From: Isochrysis galbana | Taxonomy: Eukaryota; Haptophyta; Isochrysidales; Isochrysidaceae | DNA: 64,000 nucleotides | Assembly (NCBI GenBank): GCA_018136815.1 | Contig: CM030940.1 | Location: 80,701-144,700, forward strand | Reading direction: 5' to 3' | Shown: in pieces, positions 11,405 through 22,999 of the stretch | Numbering within the stretch: position 1 is the first letter of the stretch | How the letters are laid out: every line of letters starts with the position of its first letter | The notes under the pieces: model-generated | The model's input: the letters and a program-made list of their open reading frames with translations, nothing else | Told to the model about the DNA's origin: nothing | The model's database searches: none | Translations under genes and position numbers: made by a program

Positions 11405-13181
11405 TCAATGGAGCCCGACACGTCTCTCCCGGATGGTTGAGACGGGGGACATGTCACAAGAGGGCGTCATCGGCGCGGCAGAGGTGACGGTCGAGTTCGA
11501 CGCGGCGAGTACCGTCTCCCAGTCATCATCTTCGGTTACTTGCGAGGCTCCGAGAAAGCAGTTGCTTGCTTGCTCGCGGAGCGGCGGCTGGAACGACGCC
11601 GGCATGTGCGGGGGTGAGGACGACCGATCGCCGGCGGGGCGAGGGGCGAGGCCGAGGGGCGGCGAGCAGGCAGCGAGTAGCTCATGGGGCAGGTAGGCGC
11701 TCAGCTCGTGTGGCACTGAGACAGAAGAGACGATCGGCGCGCCATCGGCAGCCGCTCGAGACGCGGAGCGGCAAGAGCGTTGCCTGAGCTGGGCGCGCTC
11801 GTGCAAAACGGCCGCCGCGGTGGCTCCCACCTCGAGCCGCCGCTGTAGCCCTTGCACGCGCGCGCGCGCGACCGCGCGCCGCAGGCCGGTGACGATGAGG
11901 CGCGCCGCGTTCTGCCTGCGCATGACGTCCAAGCGACGGCGCACACGGGCCGCCTTCACCATCGACGCCACGAGGACAAGCATCTTGGCCGATGCAAAGA
12001 AAGAGGCCACGAAGGCCTGCAACATCTCGGCCTCGAGGATCGCATCACCTGCGCTATCGCGGCCGGCGCAAATGAGGCGGTGGCAGAGGAGTCGCATGTG
12101 GCAGTAGCGCGACTAGTATAGAGGCTCATGTATGAGGACTGGCAGGGGGCGCCGCGCACGCACCAATGCTAGGCAGGAGCCGGATGAGCTTCTTCGTCGC
12201 TTCATGGCCAGTTCCTAGCCACGCAGGGACGACTATCGTGTCGAGCGTCCACTGCACCGGGTACGGCGCCGGTGGTAACGCGGTCAGCCGCTGCCAGCCG
12301 ACGACAGTGCGCCACCATCTGCGCTCACGTAGCCAGCGGAAGAAGGGACGGCTCCAGCGGGGGATGGGCGAAGCCTCGCGCTCACGCTTGATCACGGAGG
12401 GCTCGTGGCTGCTTTCCCACGGCACGAGCAATAATAGGTCAATGGCGAGTGTCCATGGCACCGCGAGCGCGAGGTCGAGGCCGACAAGAGCCCACGCGAG
12501 TCGGCCGTATGAGGTGCCGTAGTGAAGCCGCCGGCCGCCGCCACCATCACCCACGAGCCCGCCTAGGACCGAGCCGACCGAACTGCGGCCAGCCGGCCCG
12601 CGCGCTGCTTTCAATGCTCTGGATGGCGAGCTGCCAAAGATGCCGCCGTACAGTGTCGCTGTTTTGACACCGAGTGCGAGCTCAGCGAGCGAGAATCCCT
12701 GCACGGCCATGCCGCTGATGAGCGCGCCCAGCGCGCGCCGGCAGCCCATGCCCGGGCCAGGCATCTGCGCCCATGCCGCCGGAAGTTTAGGCCACTGCCG
12801 TTCGCGCAACTGTGCAAAGATGGGAATAAGCAACTCGCGCACCGGCGCCGTTCCCGACCAGTGTGGGCAAACGCCGCCGCTTAAGTCGCAGAGCGGGTCC
12901 ATCTCGCAGCGCCAGTGGAGCCAGGCAGCGGAGGTGAAGAAGAGCGCGTTGGCAAGCAGTGCTAGGGTGCCAAAGAGGCGCCAAAGTGCGCGCCAGCGTG
13001 CGAGGGGATCGATCCACCTGGTCGGAGGGGCGGGAGGGCGGCGGAGATGGTCACTACGACCGACGAGCCTGGGCTGGTTAGGCAGTGCGTGCAGGAAGCA
13101 GGCTCGCGCTCATGCCAGCAAGCAGAAGCCGGCGGCCCTGCTTTCCAGCCGACAGCTCGTGAAGCCTCCCCACTTCGCCAT
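11405..13181 (-). CDS. Multi-exon membrane protein, possible YceK/YidQ-like segment
   Basis: Exons on the minus strand: 12164 to at least 13019, then 11405-12048. The 115-bp intron (donor GTGCGT at 12163, acceptor GCGCAG ending at 12049) joins LLPSIG to GDAILEAEML in frame, which is why two separate frames are merged. Hydrophobic segments: LFGTLALLANALFFTSAAWL near the N-terminus, then WALVGLDLALAVPWTLAIDL, and ASAKMLVLVASMV in the last exon. The stretch YGG...LDLALAVPWTLAIDLLLLVPW loosely recalls the YceK/YidQ pattern of a Gly-rich start and an LDLP-DTLLLP end, with a long Gly/Arg insert. A basic IQ-like helix (AARLIVTGLRRAVARAR) follows. An ATG at 13181 (MAKWGGF) may be the start, but its link to 13019 is not resolved. 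Confidence 0.5.
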
Positions 13182-13559
13182 CTCCGTCGCTGCCACTACT
13201 TCTTTTTCTTCACCTCACCTCTCCCTTGGCGATCGTCGCTGATAGAAGGCGAGCAGGAGAAGCTCGTGCGCGAGGTACCTCCTGCGCGCGCGCTGGAAAA
13301 CCTCGTGCGCCTTCTCGTCGGCGCGTCGGAGGGATTCCCTCCCTCTACGCTCAATCGCTCGTCCTCTGCGCTCAAGAGAGCCCTTCAGCTCGTCGAGCGA
13401 GGCGGTGCGTGGCAGCGTGCCGAGGAAGTCGAGCGTAGAACCGGAGAGCGGCGGCAGCCGTGCTGCCCACCGACGCGGCGCACGCTGATCGCCGCTATGC
13501 CACCCGCGCTCCCAAGCCTTGCTGCCTTCATCTTGCTCCTCTCCCTCACCTCCCCCACA

Positions 13560-14150
13560 CACCTGTTTTGACTCTCTTGTATGCTCCTTCGCTCGGGCCA
13601 ACCCTTTGTCCTCGCCACGAACATAAGCTGCTACCAACTGTATCGAACTAACTCCCACTTCCACTTCCGGTCTCTCCTCCTGCTCGCTCTCATCTTGCCG
13701 CTCTGTCTCTCTCCCGACACATCTCTCGATCCAATCCCCGCTCTCTCTCTCACCACTGTTGCTTCTTTCCCCAAACCTCCCATTCTCCGTCTCCGTATTC
13801 ATCTCGCTCACGCTGCCATGCTCCTCTCGTCCCTGCTTCTCTCTTTGTCCCTGTCTACCATACCATCTGTCTCTCCACCTCGTAATCGCTCCCTCGCTCT
13901 CTCCCTCGCCCCTTCCCTCCCGTTCTCTCTCCTTTTCTCTCCCCTCCTCCCTCTCCTTGATTCCGCCTCCCCCTCCCCCTCCCTCCCTCCCGTCCCCTCC
14001 TTCCCTCTCCCCCCCTTCCCCTCCCCCTCCATCTCTCTCCCTCCCTCTCTCCTTCCCTCCCCCCCTCCCCCCCCCCCTCCCCTTCCCTCCCCCCTTTTCT
14101 CCCCCCCTCTCCTTCCTTCCCTCTCTCCCCCTTGCCTTTCCCCCACAAAG
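13560..14150. repeat. Pyrimidine-rich (CT/CCCT) low-complexity tract
   Basis: About 600 bp of C and T with few purines, densest at 13900-14120. All long frames through it (Ser/Pro/Leu on +, Arg/Glu/Gly on -) are composition artefacts. Confidence 0.9.
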
Positions 14151-14424
14151 CCACCTTCCGCCTCCGCCGCCCGCACCAGTCCCGCACCGCCGCCAGCCGC
14201 ATAAACGAGTCCACCGAGAGGACGCTCCGCCACGTTGCCATACTTCGCACCGCGGCCAGCTCCTCCCAGGGACCCAGGCAGGGCCCCAACGCCACCGCCG
14301 ACGGACGGAGCGCCCCCACTCGACCCCATCGCTCTTCTCGACTACTCCTATATAGTAGAACTCTACTGTTATACGTTATACTTCTCTATTTCTAGCTACC
14401 TTTTCTCCTTCTTTCTGTCACCAC

Positions 14425-14613
14425 CCTACATGGTAAACACGGGTTTACCGTGTTTGTACACAGGCCAAAAACATCCCGTTTTCACCGTGTTTCAAACGCC
14501 CTCCCTAGCAGCATGCCGGGTTTGTGAGGTTCCTGTGTTTCTAGAATAGCCAAAAACAGGTTGTATTTGTATTTGCTGTGTTTGGAGGCCCCCCCTGCCG
14601 TGTTTCACATCTA
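14425..14613. mobile_element. MITE, hAT-like termini (right end cut by a LINE)
   Basis: Left end CCTACATGGTAAACACGG, right end CCGTGTTTCACATCTA, an imperfect inverted repeat matching the perfect one of the element at 47517-47710. Internal AAACAGG/CCGTGTTT repeats are also shared. The right terminal bases are replaced by the T-rich tail of the LINE piece that follows, so the target duplication cannot be read. Confidence 0.6.
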
Positions 14614-14854
14614 AAAAAAAAAGAATCTGAAGTTTCAGGGCTACACACCTATCGCTAGTACGGCATACTCCGCTCTCACCCGCCATCGCCTTTAACTCCC
14701 GTCGTCCCACACCCTCGCCTTCTCCCCCTCTTTCCTTTTTGTTCGGTGTCGGGGGTGCGGCCCTGGTACACTACCTCGGGCCCGGCTCCGTCTCGTGCCG
14801 TCAGGGGTTGCGCCTCCAACGCGCCTTCTAGTTCCGGGTCTCTAGCCTGCACTG
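14613..14854 (-). mobile_element. LINE 3' end, truncated copy
   Basis: Read on the minus strand, this matches the 3' untranslated ends at 54110-54308 and 59442-59700 (GGCCCGGCTC, the GGTGTGTAGCCCTGAA block) and ends in ten T before the MITE. The 5' side abuts a repeat-unit copy at 14855. No coding sequence remains. Confidence 0.65.
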
Positions 14855-15196
14855 ATGGTAGAGGTTTCCACCATGGGGAGGGCAGCTGAGCTGCCCTCCC
14901 ACATGAGGTGCTCTTGGGGTGGGAGGGTTTCCCACTGTTGGAGGGGGTGGGTCTCCAAGACCCCCTGCATGATGCGCAGAGCCATGGTGGCAACCTGTTC
15001 GGTGCCAGTGCTCGCCACCCCGCGCGCTTGCGCGGGTGTGGTCTGGATGGGTTGGATGGGCTCTGAGAGGGCTTTCTGACGAGCCGCCTCGGGCGGCGTG
15101 GGGCGTCCCAGGTGGGGCGCGGTGGCGAGGGTCGCCTGGGGCTCGGGAGCGGTCGCGGCACGCTCCATAGTTCAAACTATAACAATAGTTTAACAG
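14855..15196 (-). repeat. MERAATAP repeat-unit copy, 5' part only
   Basis: Minus-strand copy of the unit found whole at 34883-35830. It starts with the hairpin AAACTATTGTTATAGTTT, then the ATG at 15168 (MERAATAPEPQATLATAP...), and is cut after the CTACCATCAGT segment by the LINE 3' end. The protein is not recognised. Confidence 0.7.
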
Positions 15197-17270
15197 GTCC
15201 CAAGAAAGAACCGGAACCCAACAAGAAACAACAAGCCTTGCAAGAAGCTAAACAAGCCTTCACAAGGTAACTCGAGAGCCTGAGACAAGCGCGCAGCGAG
15301 TGACAGGCGACCTGGCTCCTTTGGGTCAAGATTACCCGAAAGGAGGAAACCTGGAATCTAGACCTGACAAACAGGCTAGAAGGAACGAAACGAGAACCCG
15401 AATTCTAGGTCGCTAGGGACGAACCCTACCAACCTAGATGTACCTGAGCTTCACCGTGTGGCCGCACGGCGAAGGACCTGGAAACAAGAGCCTGGAAATC
15501 GCATCATCTAAGATGAATGCGACACCCCCCGACTAAGATCGAGACGTCTCCCGATGTCGAGCGGTGAACCTGGAAACAGAGACCTGGAACCTGGAACCTG
15601 GGCTGACCAGAAGTCAGAATCGGAACAAGAAGCAACGGAACATAGCGAGCGAAACGTGGAGACAAGAACACCCTATTAGGTAGGGCGGTCAAACACGCCT
15701 TTTAACTTCTAAGGGAGAAAATTCACCAAGTCAAGATTGAGGTTTTATCACGCGATTTTTAGGGAATTACCCTGGAAATGGGTATATTAGGCAGAATCTT
15801 ATAAGAAATATGCACATTTTCGACGCCATTCGACACACAGACCCAAAAACGTTTTCGCGCTCGTGCGAAATTGACGTCGACCACAAAAGTGCACCACAGG
15901 TCGCGCTGTGCGACGCGCGCCTGCGTTCCCCGGGCACTGTTACCCCAGGACAGGCAGCACAGAGCCCTGCGCGATCGCACGGCGTCGCCTGCGCCCTCCA
16001 CCTCGCCCCTGCTGGCATCTGCTGCCAGCCTCTCGCGCGCGTGCAGTGCGCGGCTGGCCGCGAGCCGTCAAAATGACGGTGCTGCGCATGATGGGCTGGC
16101 CCATCACGCGCGGCACCGCCTCAGTATGGTGGGAGGGGGTGCCTGCTGGCCTCGTGGCCGCGCAGACCCTCGCCAGTGCGGCCACAGGCCGCGTGCGAGG
16201 CCACTGGCGAGACCAGCGACCATCGCTGCGGCCGCCATCGCGCGCCGCCCCAGGAGAAAAAGATCAAATTGATTATAGTTTTGCCAAATTATAACCATAG
16301 TAATTCTAATTTTAGGCTTCATTTCACCAGTCCAAGACACATATGAGCACAGTACATGACCACCAGCATGCCCAAATGACAATATTTCGGTAGCCAACCA
16401 GTCTTACCATATGAGACTGTCGAACCATCGAGCGAAAAGGAGGGGTTGTCCCTCGAAATCGAACGTGAGACGCTCGAAAACACGAGGCTGTCCGTCAATT
16501 CAGCACGTTAACGCGAAAACAAAACTTCTTTTTGTGCTCCATGCTGGGATGTTGTGCTATAGAAACGGGCGAACTATTGACTGGCCCGTGCTTGGCGGGC
16601 ACGACCTGTGTGTCTCCGAACGTGAATGGCCTTGGAGGCCATCTGTGTGTCCCAAAAATTCTAAAAGTTGGCTCGTGATGAGCGCAAAGCAGCCAGTGTC
16701 CAATCGTGATTCACGACACGATTGCCCACAGAAATCGATCGCAACCATCACGCCTGAAGCTTTCAGGCCGGTGCTTGGCTAGATTACATGTTGAATCTAC
16801 TAGTAGCTATCACAGAGTGCCGTCATCTACCAACACAATCCATCGGTCCTTGCCGCTTACCGATAGAATCGTCTTTACCGGCTCACCGATAGAATCGTCT
16901 TTACCGATAAGTTTGTCTGCCGGATTCCTCTTCATCAAGTCATCGGCCTCCTTCATCATGTGCACCACCTCCCAGACTCTTCTCCACATAATCATCTGCA
17001 GTTGATGCACATCGAGTTCTAGGGTTCCCGAGTCATTTGCACATCGACTTCTAGACCTCGCCTTCATCTTGGGGATCTCAGCTCACTCTAGATCGACTTA
17101 GTGCATCTAAGGAATCTCACCTTCATCAACACCCACGACGCTTCATCGGCTCATACTAAGACAATACCCGCCGATTCCCTATATTCTCGATTCCTTCTCT
17201 CTCCCCTCGCGCGCCTTCCTGTTTGTCTCAAAGCATTATCCAAAGAACCGCGGTGGGGTATATGTAAGGC
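15197..17270. other. Region without a supported gene; short repeats
   Basis: 15200-15640 repeats ACCTGGAA(A/C) many times but is not coding in any clear frame. 16858-16910 holds a direct duplication of about 26 bp around CCGATAGAATCGTCTTTACC. Frames at 15871-16294 and 16411-16782 have no recognisable motif. Confidence 0.5.
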
Positions 17271-18159
17271 TTTGTGCTTAGAGGGTGTGTTGTTGAGACC
17301 CCGTGGCCCAAAGGTATCTTCGTGAGATCTGCAGTGCCACCAGTGTCCCAGGTTCTAAACTCCACCCCTGGAGTACTGTCTCACTCACTGTCTGTCATGA
17401 CCCTCCTGCTTTTTGTTGCCGCCCTGGCTGCTTCCTGGCATCCAGCGCGATATGGAGCTCCCACCCAGGTGTGTGCCACTGCCATGCCTCTGCCCATGCC
17501 TGCCTGCCTGTCCCTGCCAGACTCGCACTCGCTCATCGCACTCGACGAGCCTCGAACTGCAGCATGCGCACCTCACCGCAAGCGAGCGTCATCCCATTGC
17601 ACCAAGGGGGAGACCTTGGGGGCAGTGGGATGGGCCCTCTTCCTCCCCTGCCCCTTCTGTCTGCCTCAGGGTGAGCCCTCTGCAAAAATCTGCGATGAAC
17701 TCGTGTCGAAGAACGCCGTCACCGGCGTCTTTTCACCAAAACGCCAAAGCGCATCGCCTTATCGTTCCACTCTTCCTTTCTTACATCTCCTCCCCAAGGC
17801 CCATTGGCATGGAGGAGGTGTTTCCTCTCCCTCTATCCTTTCCCTTATGTCTCAGGTCTCTAGCTTTGGTGAAAATCTCTCCCCCATCATAAACACGCAA
17901 GAGGAATCTCGCGGTTTCCTAAACCTCTCTCCTATGCGCGTTTGCACGCAATTCTCACTCTCACTTCAGCCAACACCCCTCACTCCCTCCCTTCTGGGAT
18001 GGGGTGGACCTCTCTTCTCTGATAAATGGTTGCAGGCCCTCATTGACCAGCTGTCATTCTATGGAGCCCTCCATTCTGTCCCATCTGGGCCTCCACACTC
18101 ATCACGTGCCGCTCGTCGGGCCGCCACTCGCCACCGCCGCCACTCACGTGCTATCTACT

Positions 18160-18440
18160 CCTCCATCTCCTATGTTGGAGTTTTCATGGAGTCCCTCCAT
18201 CACCTCCTTGGTTGCTGCCACTTGGCTTTCTCGCTCCTGCGACACCTGTACGTGGACGACGCCCTCATCGTCGACAATGACTCCGGCCTCCGCGCTCGTT
18301 TCGTTCACGATCTCGGCGATAGGTTTCCCATTGAAGACAAAGGCGAACTCTCGTGGATCCTCAATGTTGCCGTAGCTCGTGACCGTCCGCGTCGGATCCT
18401 CACCTTATCTCAGAGTCTTTACGTCTCAGATTCTGACGGC
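18160..18440 (+). pseudogene. Ty1/copia reverse transcriptase remnant
   Basis: Inside a longer open frame (17274-18623) the segment HLYVDDALIVDNDSG, then DLGDRFPIEDKGELSWIL, then ILTLSQSLYVSD is the YVDD catalytic box and following thumb pattern of copia (RVT_2) polymerases. Sequence before and after does not give the rest of gag-pol, and no LTR pair is visible, so this is a fragment. Surrounding text from 17270 to 18150 is low-information and probably repeat-derived. Confidence 0.75.
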
Positions 18441-19203
18441 CGAATCGGCCGTGTGCGAGCCGTGTATGGTGCGCATGAGACCTTGCTGGGGAGCTACGAC
18501 CGATACATGGAGAGAAGACAAAAGACAGTCATGGAACATTTGATGACATCGAGAGAAAGTAAGAGAAGAGGCGGTATACCAATCGACGAGACCTTGAGGC
18601 TTAAAATAACCCACAGGTTATAAGTAAAAGTCTGTCATCGTATGGAATACGACAAAGTCACAAGTGTCAAGTGTAGAACAGGGACGGTAGAAGTCCCGCG
18701 CCTTCATGGCGGGTGCCCGGTCGCGCTGTTCGGGGTATTCTGGAGTCGACAGCAATGGCGATTGCGTGTACCTAGATGAGCGGGTCGTGTGGGCATGGCC
18801 GCTTCGGCGATAGCGGCGTGTCCATGTGCTGATCGCCCGCGCTGGCGGCCTGGATACAGCAGGCAAGAGAAGAGGGGAGCGGCGCGCGCTCCATGACCCT
18901 ATCGTTATTAGCGATGGCGATGGTTGAAGCAAACTACTGATTAAGTTGGTGCAGCCTGTGGCGGTCCTAGTGAGCGGTGTCCTTTCTTTCTATTACCTGA
19001 ACTTTGTATCACTAGCACTTTCTTTCCCATGCTCTCAATGAAGTAGATAGATAGGACATCGTATTGTTCGAAAAAATGATAGCCACTTTGCACTCTCAAG
19101 TAAACAGTGTGTGGGTGCGATGATCGTATGCTTTCTCGACACACAAGACCTCGGCTGAAAACGCACACACAGTGGCGTTGGGCGGAGTATGAAGCACTCA
19201 ATA

Positions 19204-20754
19204 TCATGCTGAAAGTGCGTCGAAGATGGCCTCCTCGAGGTCGGTCCAAGTGAAGTAGGAGACAGGTGGAGCAATAAAATCCTCAAATGTTTCGTCAGTA
19301 TCAAGATTCGAAGGCGCCGCACTGCTGCCAGACTCGGAGGGCTCCTCCAGGGCAAACATGGGCGCCATAGAGGGTGGTGCACTCGCGGCGCAGGCTGCAA
19401 CATCATCTTTCGTCCGCAGCTTTGCGTGCTGCAGCTGGACGGCTCGCACAGCCGATGTGGCCGTCGGTGTAGGAGGCGATGCAAGATGCGCTAGATAGGA
19501 GATTCCCACCTGGCGAAGCTTGGACACGAAGTTCTTACACAGCTCGCGCCCGCCGCCGGCAGCCTGTTCGGCGCGGCAAAGGACGTACTCTTGCTCGAGC
19601 TGCCGGCCAGTGTCACGAAAGATGCCTTGATCGACTGCGTTGAAGAAGAGGTCAGGCTCGGGCAGCCATGCCTTTCGGCCGGATGTCTTCACCGGCAACG
19701 AAGCGATCAGCTGCTCCCAGGCATCGCGCGCTTTCAAGAAGCTGTCGTCACCATCCAGGGAGTCGGCATCGCTGCCGGCCAATGCTTCCCGCCTTGCCGT
19801 CTGACGCACATCACCCGAGCTTGAACTCGTCCCGACAACCTCAGGTACGGTCATCGTTGGTGTCTGAGTGGCTCTAACCAACATCGGCTTCGGGTCAGCA
19901 TGCGGAGATTGTAAGGAGAGACTGCACGATCTTCTGGTAGCATCGTCTATTGCAGGAGTGAATGGGACAATCGACGCGGGCATGGGCGCCGGACAGCAAT
20001 CGGCGTAGTACTCAAAGGTTGCGCGAGATCTCGGAAACCCCTCTTGTGAAGAGGTAAAGGCTGCCTCTGCTTCGGCAGACCCGCAAGTGTTCTCGTTGCT
20101 CGTGAGGATCTGGCACCGACGAATCCGTGCGGACTTGGCATCTGGAGCTTGAATCGCACTTGTGGCCATACGCTTGCGCCCCTTGCTCATCTTGACGTCG
20201 GCGTTCAGATGTGCTGCGACTTTCATCAACTCATGTTTGCTTACCCTGCAAGTGGCGAGTTTGTCTTGCGAGCCGGACGTCGTCTGATCGGCCGACGGGC
20301 TTTTTCTGAGGATGGTGACCTCCATAGGCGGTGAAGCTGGGCTACACCGGTCTTCCAGGTCAATGGCTCGACCAATCAGGTCGAGTCGGTTGATCTTGTG
20401 TGGCTCGGGAAAGGCGCTGTTGATGCTGGAGTACGTGGACGGTCGGATCGGCGGCACGGGCATTCGCGTGCCACTCGATGCAGACGGTGCGTGGCAATGG
20501 TTCTTGTATTCGAGCCAACGTGACTGCTCCAGCTCTTCAGCGCGGTCAGCCTCGATCAGCTGGCTGCTGACGCCGTCTGCGCAGAGCAAGGCGTCGAGGT
20601 GGTGCAGCCAGTGGGAGTCCTCTTGAGGAAGGGGCTCGAGGTGGGGGTCGCGATCGTGGTGGTGAAGCGGCTCGCACTGCATCGACGCCCTCTGAGACGG
20701 GGTACCTGGGCTGCGGTCCGCGTTCAGGTCGAGCGGGCGGCCGAGGAGCAGCAT
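19204..20754 (-). CDS. Orphan protein A, paralogue of 56238-57650
   Basis: Intronless frame of 516 residues from the ATG at 20754; I prefer this to the upstream ATG at 20874 because similarity to the paralogue begins exactly at MLLLGRPLDLNADRS. Not recognised. Conserved blocks shared with the paralogue: the N-terminal LHH-DRDP-LEP segment with DSHWLHHL and ALLCADG; a KGRKRMAT basic patch that could be a nuclear signal; a helical block from LKARDAWEQLI through VDQGIFRDTGRQLEQEY, CRAEQAAGGGREL and SPPTPTAT; and an acidic end FTWTDLEEAIFDALSA. The region between the blocks is Ser/Ala-rich and diverged. Downstream flanks of the two genes also look alike, indicating segmental duplication. A nuclear regulatory role is only a guess. 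Confidence 0.65.
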   Translation of the reverse strand: MLLLGRPLDLNADRSPGTPSQRASMQCEPLHHHDRDPHLEPLPQEDSHWLHHLDALLCADGVSSQLIEADRAEELEQSRWLEYKNHCHAPSASSGTRMPVPPIRPSTYSSINSAFPEPHKINRLDLIGRAIDLEDRCSPASPPMEVTILRKSPSADQTTSGSQDKLATCRVSKHELMKVAAHLNADVKMSKGRKRMATSAIQAPDAKSARIRRCQILTSNENTCGSAEAEAAFTSSQEGFPRSRATFEYYADCCPAPMPASIVPFTPAIDDATRRSCSLSLQSPHADPKPMLVRATQTPTMTVPEVVGTSSSSGDVRQTARREALAGSDADSLDGDDSFLKARDAWEQLIASLPVKTSGRKAWLPEPDLFFNAVDQGIFRDTGRQLEQEYVLCRAEQAAGGGRELCKNFVSKLRQVGISYLAHLASPPTPTATSAVRAVQLQHAKLRTKDDVAACAASAPPSMAPMFALEEPSESGSSAAPSNLDTDETFEDFIAPPVSYFTWTDLEEAIFDALSA

Positions 20755-21865
20755 CCTTCTTCTCGATCGCTCTGCCCGACAACCCAACCCCCTTCCCCTC
20801 CCCGACCCGCCAGCTCTCCTCTCAACGTAAGATCGTCTCCCTCCCCCCCAATACAAGGGATTATTCCCAATCAACGTCGGGCACGGGAGGCCTTATACGC
20901 AACCACGGAGATATCGGCGATCGCTAGAAGGCAGCGCCGGTGTATCGGCGTCTCATTGAGCTCCGCATGATCTCCATCGCCTCTCCTCTGAGACCTCATA
21001 GTGAGATTGTGGTCGCACACTGCGGCTAGGGGTGTAGACGACTCCGCACCTTGAACCCGAACCTACCGGAACATTTGCAGGATGTGCGAGGATATCCGAT
21101 ATCCCGGAATAGGCATTCGAGCTGCCGGCGAGCTCGAACGAGATTCTCATCTGCCGGAAGCTCGAACGAGATGCTCACCTCGCTCTGATTAGGATTAGTG
21201 AGTAAAGATTAAAGAGAAAGTTTCGACGGGCACGTCGTCACTGCTCGCGCCTCGCGGCTGCTAGTCCCCGTCGCCAGTCGGGCCGACTTAATGACTAAAT
21301 GCAAACGCACAGGCACAGATATATTCATCATCATCATTCATCATTCATCATTCACTTGTCATTTGCTGCATGAATAAAGTACGACATGAAAAAAGTACAA
21401 ATGAGACTTTGAGTTTGTACCACTACTGCTTCTGCCACTAAATAAACTTCTTAATCGTCTCACCGCACACGCGGCCGGCCGTGGACCCTCTACTTTCTAC
21501 TCACGCAGCAAAACTTTCTGCACCCCCACTCCCCCGGCCCTTTTCCCCCCGCCATCATACGACTCCCCCCGTGCACTACTAGGGGGATAGGGGAAAAGGG
21601 CTTAGATATGGTCCGGTGGCCCGCGTCCCCGCCCCCCCCCGGTGATCCGTTCCCCCTTCCTCCTACGCCAGCCGGGCTGGCGGCGTCCTCAGTCCCAACG
21701 TCCCGACTTCTCCTGTAAACAATAAACAGGTGCTGGGCTTACCTATTTTTCTTCTCCGCGCTCCCTCTCCTCTCTCCTGCGGCACGCGCGATGGCGTGCC
21801 CGCGACAGACCTGCAGCTGCCTGCTGGCGACCCTGGAGGTTCCTGGAGGCCAGCGCAGGAGCGCA
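20755..21865. other. Intergenic, no gene recognised
   Basis: Upstream of orphan A, so it should contain its promoter. Contains a short ATCATC/ATTCATC run at 21328-21360. No convincing frame. Confidence 0.5.
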
Positions 21866-22197
21866 GGTGGGAGAGGAGGCTAGGGCTGGGCCCTGGCCTA
21901 TCCTGCCTCTCCCTCGCTGGCGATCTTGAGCCTTTGGGGCCCCCAATCTGCACCTGTCTACCTGTCGACCAGGGGGAGAGGGGGGGTTGGAGCGATGGGT
22001 TGGCCACGAGCGGCCAGGACGAGCGAACCAGGCGGGACTGTGGGGAAGAGAGTGGGTTAGCAGGGCAGTGGGCTCCTGGCAAGCCATCAGGCATGCCAGG
22101 AGGATGGGTGGTTCCTTCCCCACGGCAGGGGAGGAGTGGAGAGAGAGGGCGGCTCGCGGCCCCCCCCCATGGGCGAACCAAGTATAAACTTAGTTGA
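21866..22197. repeat. Dispersed repeat related to 6816-7130 and 8424-8535
   Basis: Combines in one block the 105-bp unit type (GGTTGG...GGCCACGAGCGGCCAGG) and the terminal TAAACTTA segment that occur separately around 6.9 and 8.4 kb. A shorter relative of its CTGCCTCTCCCTCGCT part occurs at 45330-45490. Confidence 0.65.
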
Positions 22198-22293
22198 CGG
22201 TTGACTGCTTCTGCCACTAACTATAGCATGCTTAGCCATAGCTTGTAGCTTGTTACCAGTTACCAACGCCAGCCAGGGGTTGCGCGCGAACGT

Positions 22294-22773
22294 TCAACTG
22301 GTACGGCACTTGGAATAATACCTCTCGCGAATGGCTGCCACAGTGGGCATGGAAGTCTTCTTGTTGAATTGGATGCGCGTCAACATCGCTAAGTTCTCGG
22401 GCATCATGTTCGGATCGGAAATTTGACCTGCGAGTGAGAAGATTTGTTCCACGTTTGCCTCGTGGTGAATGTGTGAGGCGCACTGCTTGAACACGCAAAA
22501 GTGCAACGGAAACCTTTCGCGCATGGCCCACATCATTGCAAGCTCGTTGAGGATGCCATCGTCGTCGAGGAATTGCTGCGTGACCTCCTGGCCAATGAGC
22601 TTCCAGTCGTTGGCCTCATCGCATACGGCATCCGCGTGTTGTGGCGGCATGGACGAGAAGGCTTCCTCGAGCTCTGCACCCGAGTCATCGGAGTCATCAC
22701 AAATCAGCTTCCTCTTCTTCTTCAGCCGCGGCGACTCTCTCTTCTTGGTGCTCGTAGGCCGCCGCCGCCGCAC
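22294..22773 (-). pseudogene. hAT transposase C-terminal (dimerisation) fragment
   Basis: A 160-residue frame whose second half reads ASHIHHEANVEQIFSLAG, then DPNMMPENLAMLTRIQFNK, the pattern of the hAT C-terminal dimerisation domain (E-x-V-E-R-x-FS-x-AG). The N-terminal part is Lys/Arg-rich and acidic without the DDE core or BED finger, so this is a truncated element or its last exon. AT-rich sequence upstream (22790-22990) repeats TAGTCAA in both orientations and may be a subterminal region of the same element. Confidence 0.72.
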
Positions 22774-22799
22774 GTTCGATTCGATCGGGGATTTTCACT

Positions 22800-22985
22800 T
22801 ACTATCGTTACTACATACGGTGTGTTTGCATTTTTTCATTTGCATGTGTAGTCAAAAATAGTCAAGAAGTCAACTATTGCTTGACTATTTCAAAAGTCCA
22901 TTATTCAAGCCATGACTATTGCCACAGCCAAATTTTCATAGTGTAACTAAAGGCAAAATGTTGTAGTCAAGCTAGTCATTGTAAT
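22800..22985. repeat. AT-rich stretch with inverted AGTCAA motifs
   Basis: Holds AATAGTCAAG and its complement CTTGACTATT around a short loop (about 22856-22890), plus further AGTCAAG copies near 22966. Possibly the 5' subterminal end of the hAT element. Confidence 0.4.
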
Positions 22986-22999
22986 TAATCAAGGTTAGG

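Noticed and set aside
13581..14355. Overlapping Pro/Leu-rich (+) and Gly/Arg-rich (-) frames
   Set aside because: Both strands open at once over a CT tract; composition artefact.
15871..16294. Several 80-130 residue frames in both strands
   Set aside because: Arg/Ala/Pro-rich shadows typical of GC-rich DNA, no motif.
17274..18160. N-terminal part of the frame holding the copia fragment
   Set aside because: No gag, protease or integrase motif; treated as chance open frame over repeats.
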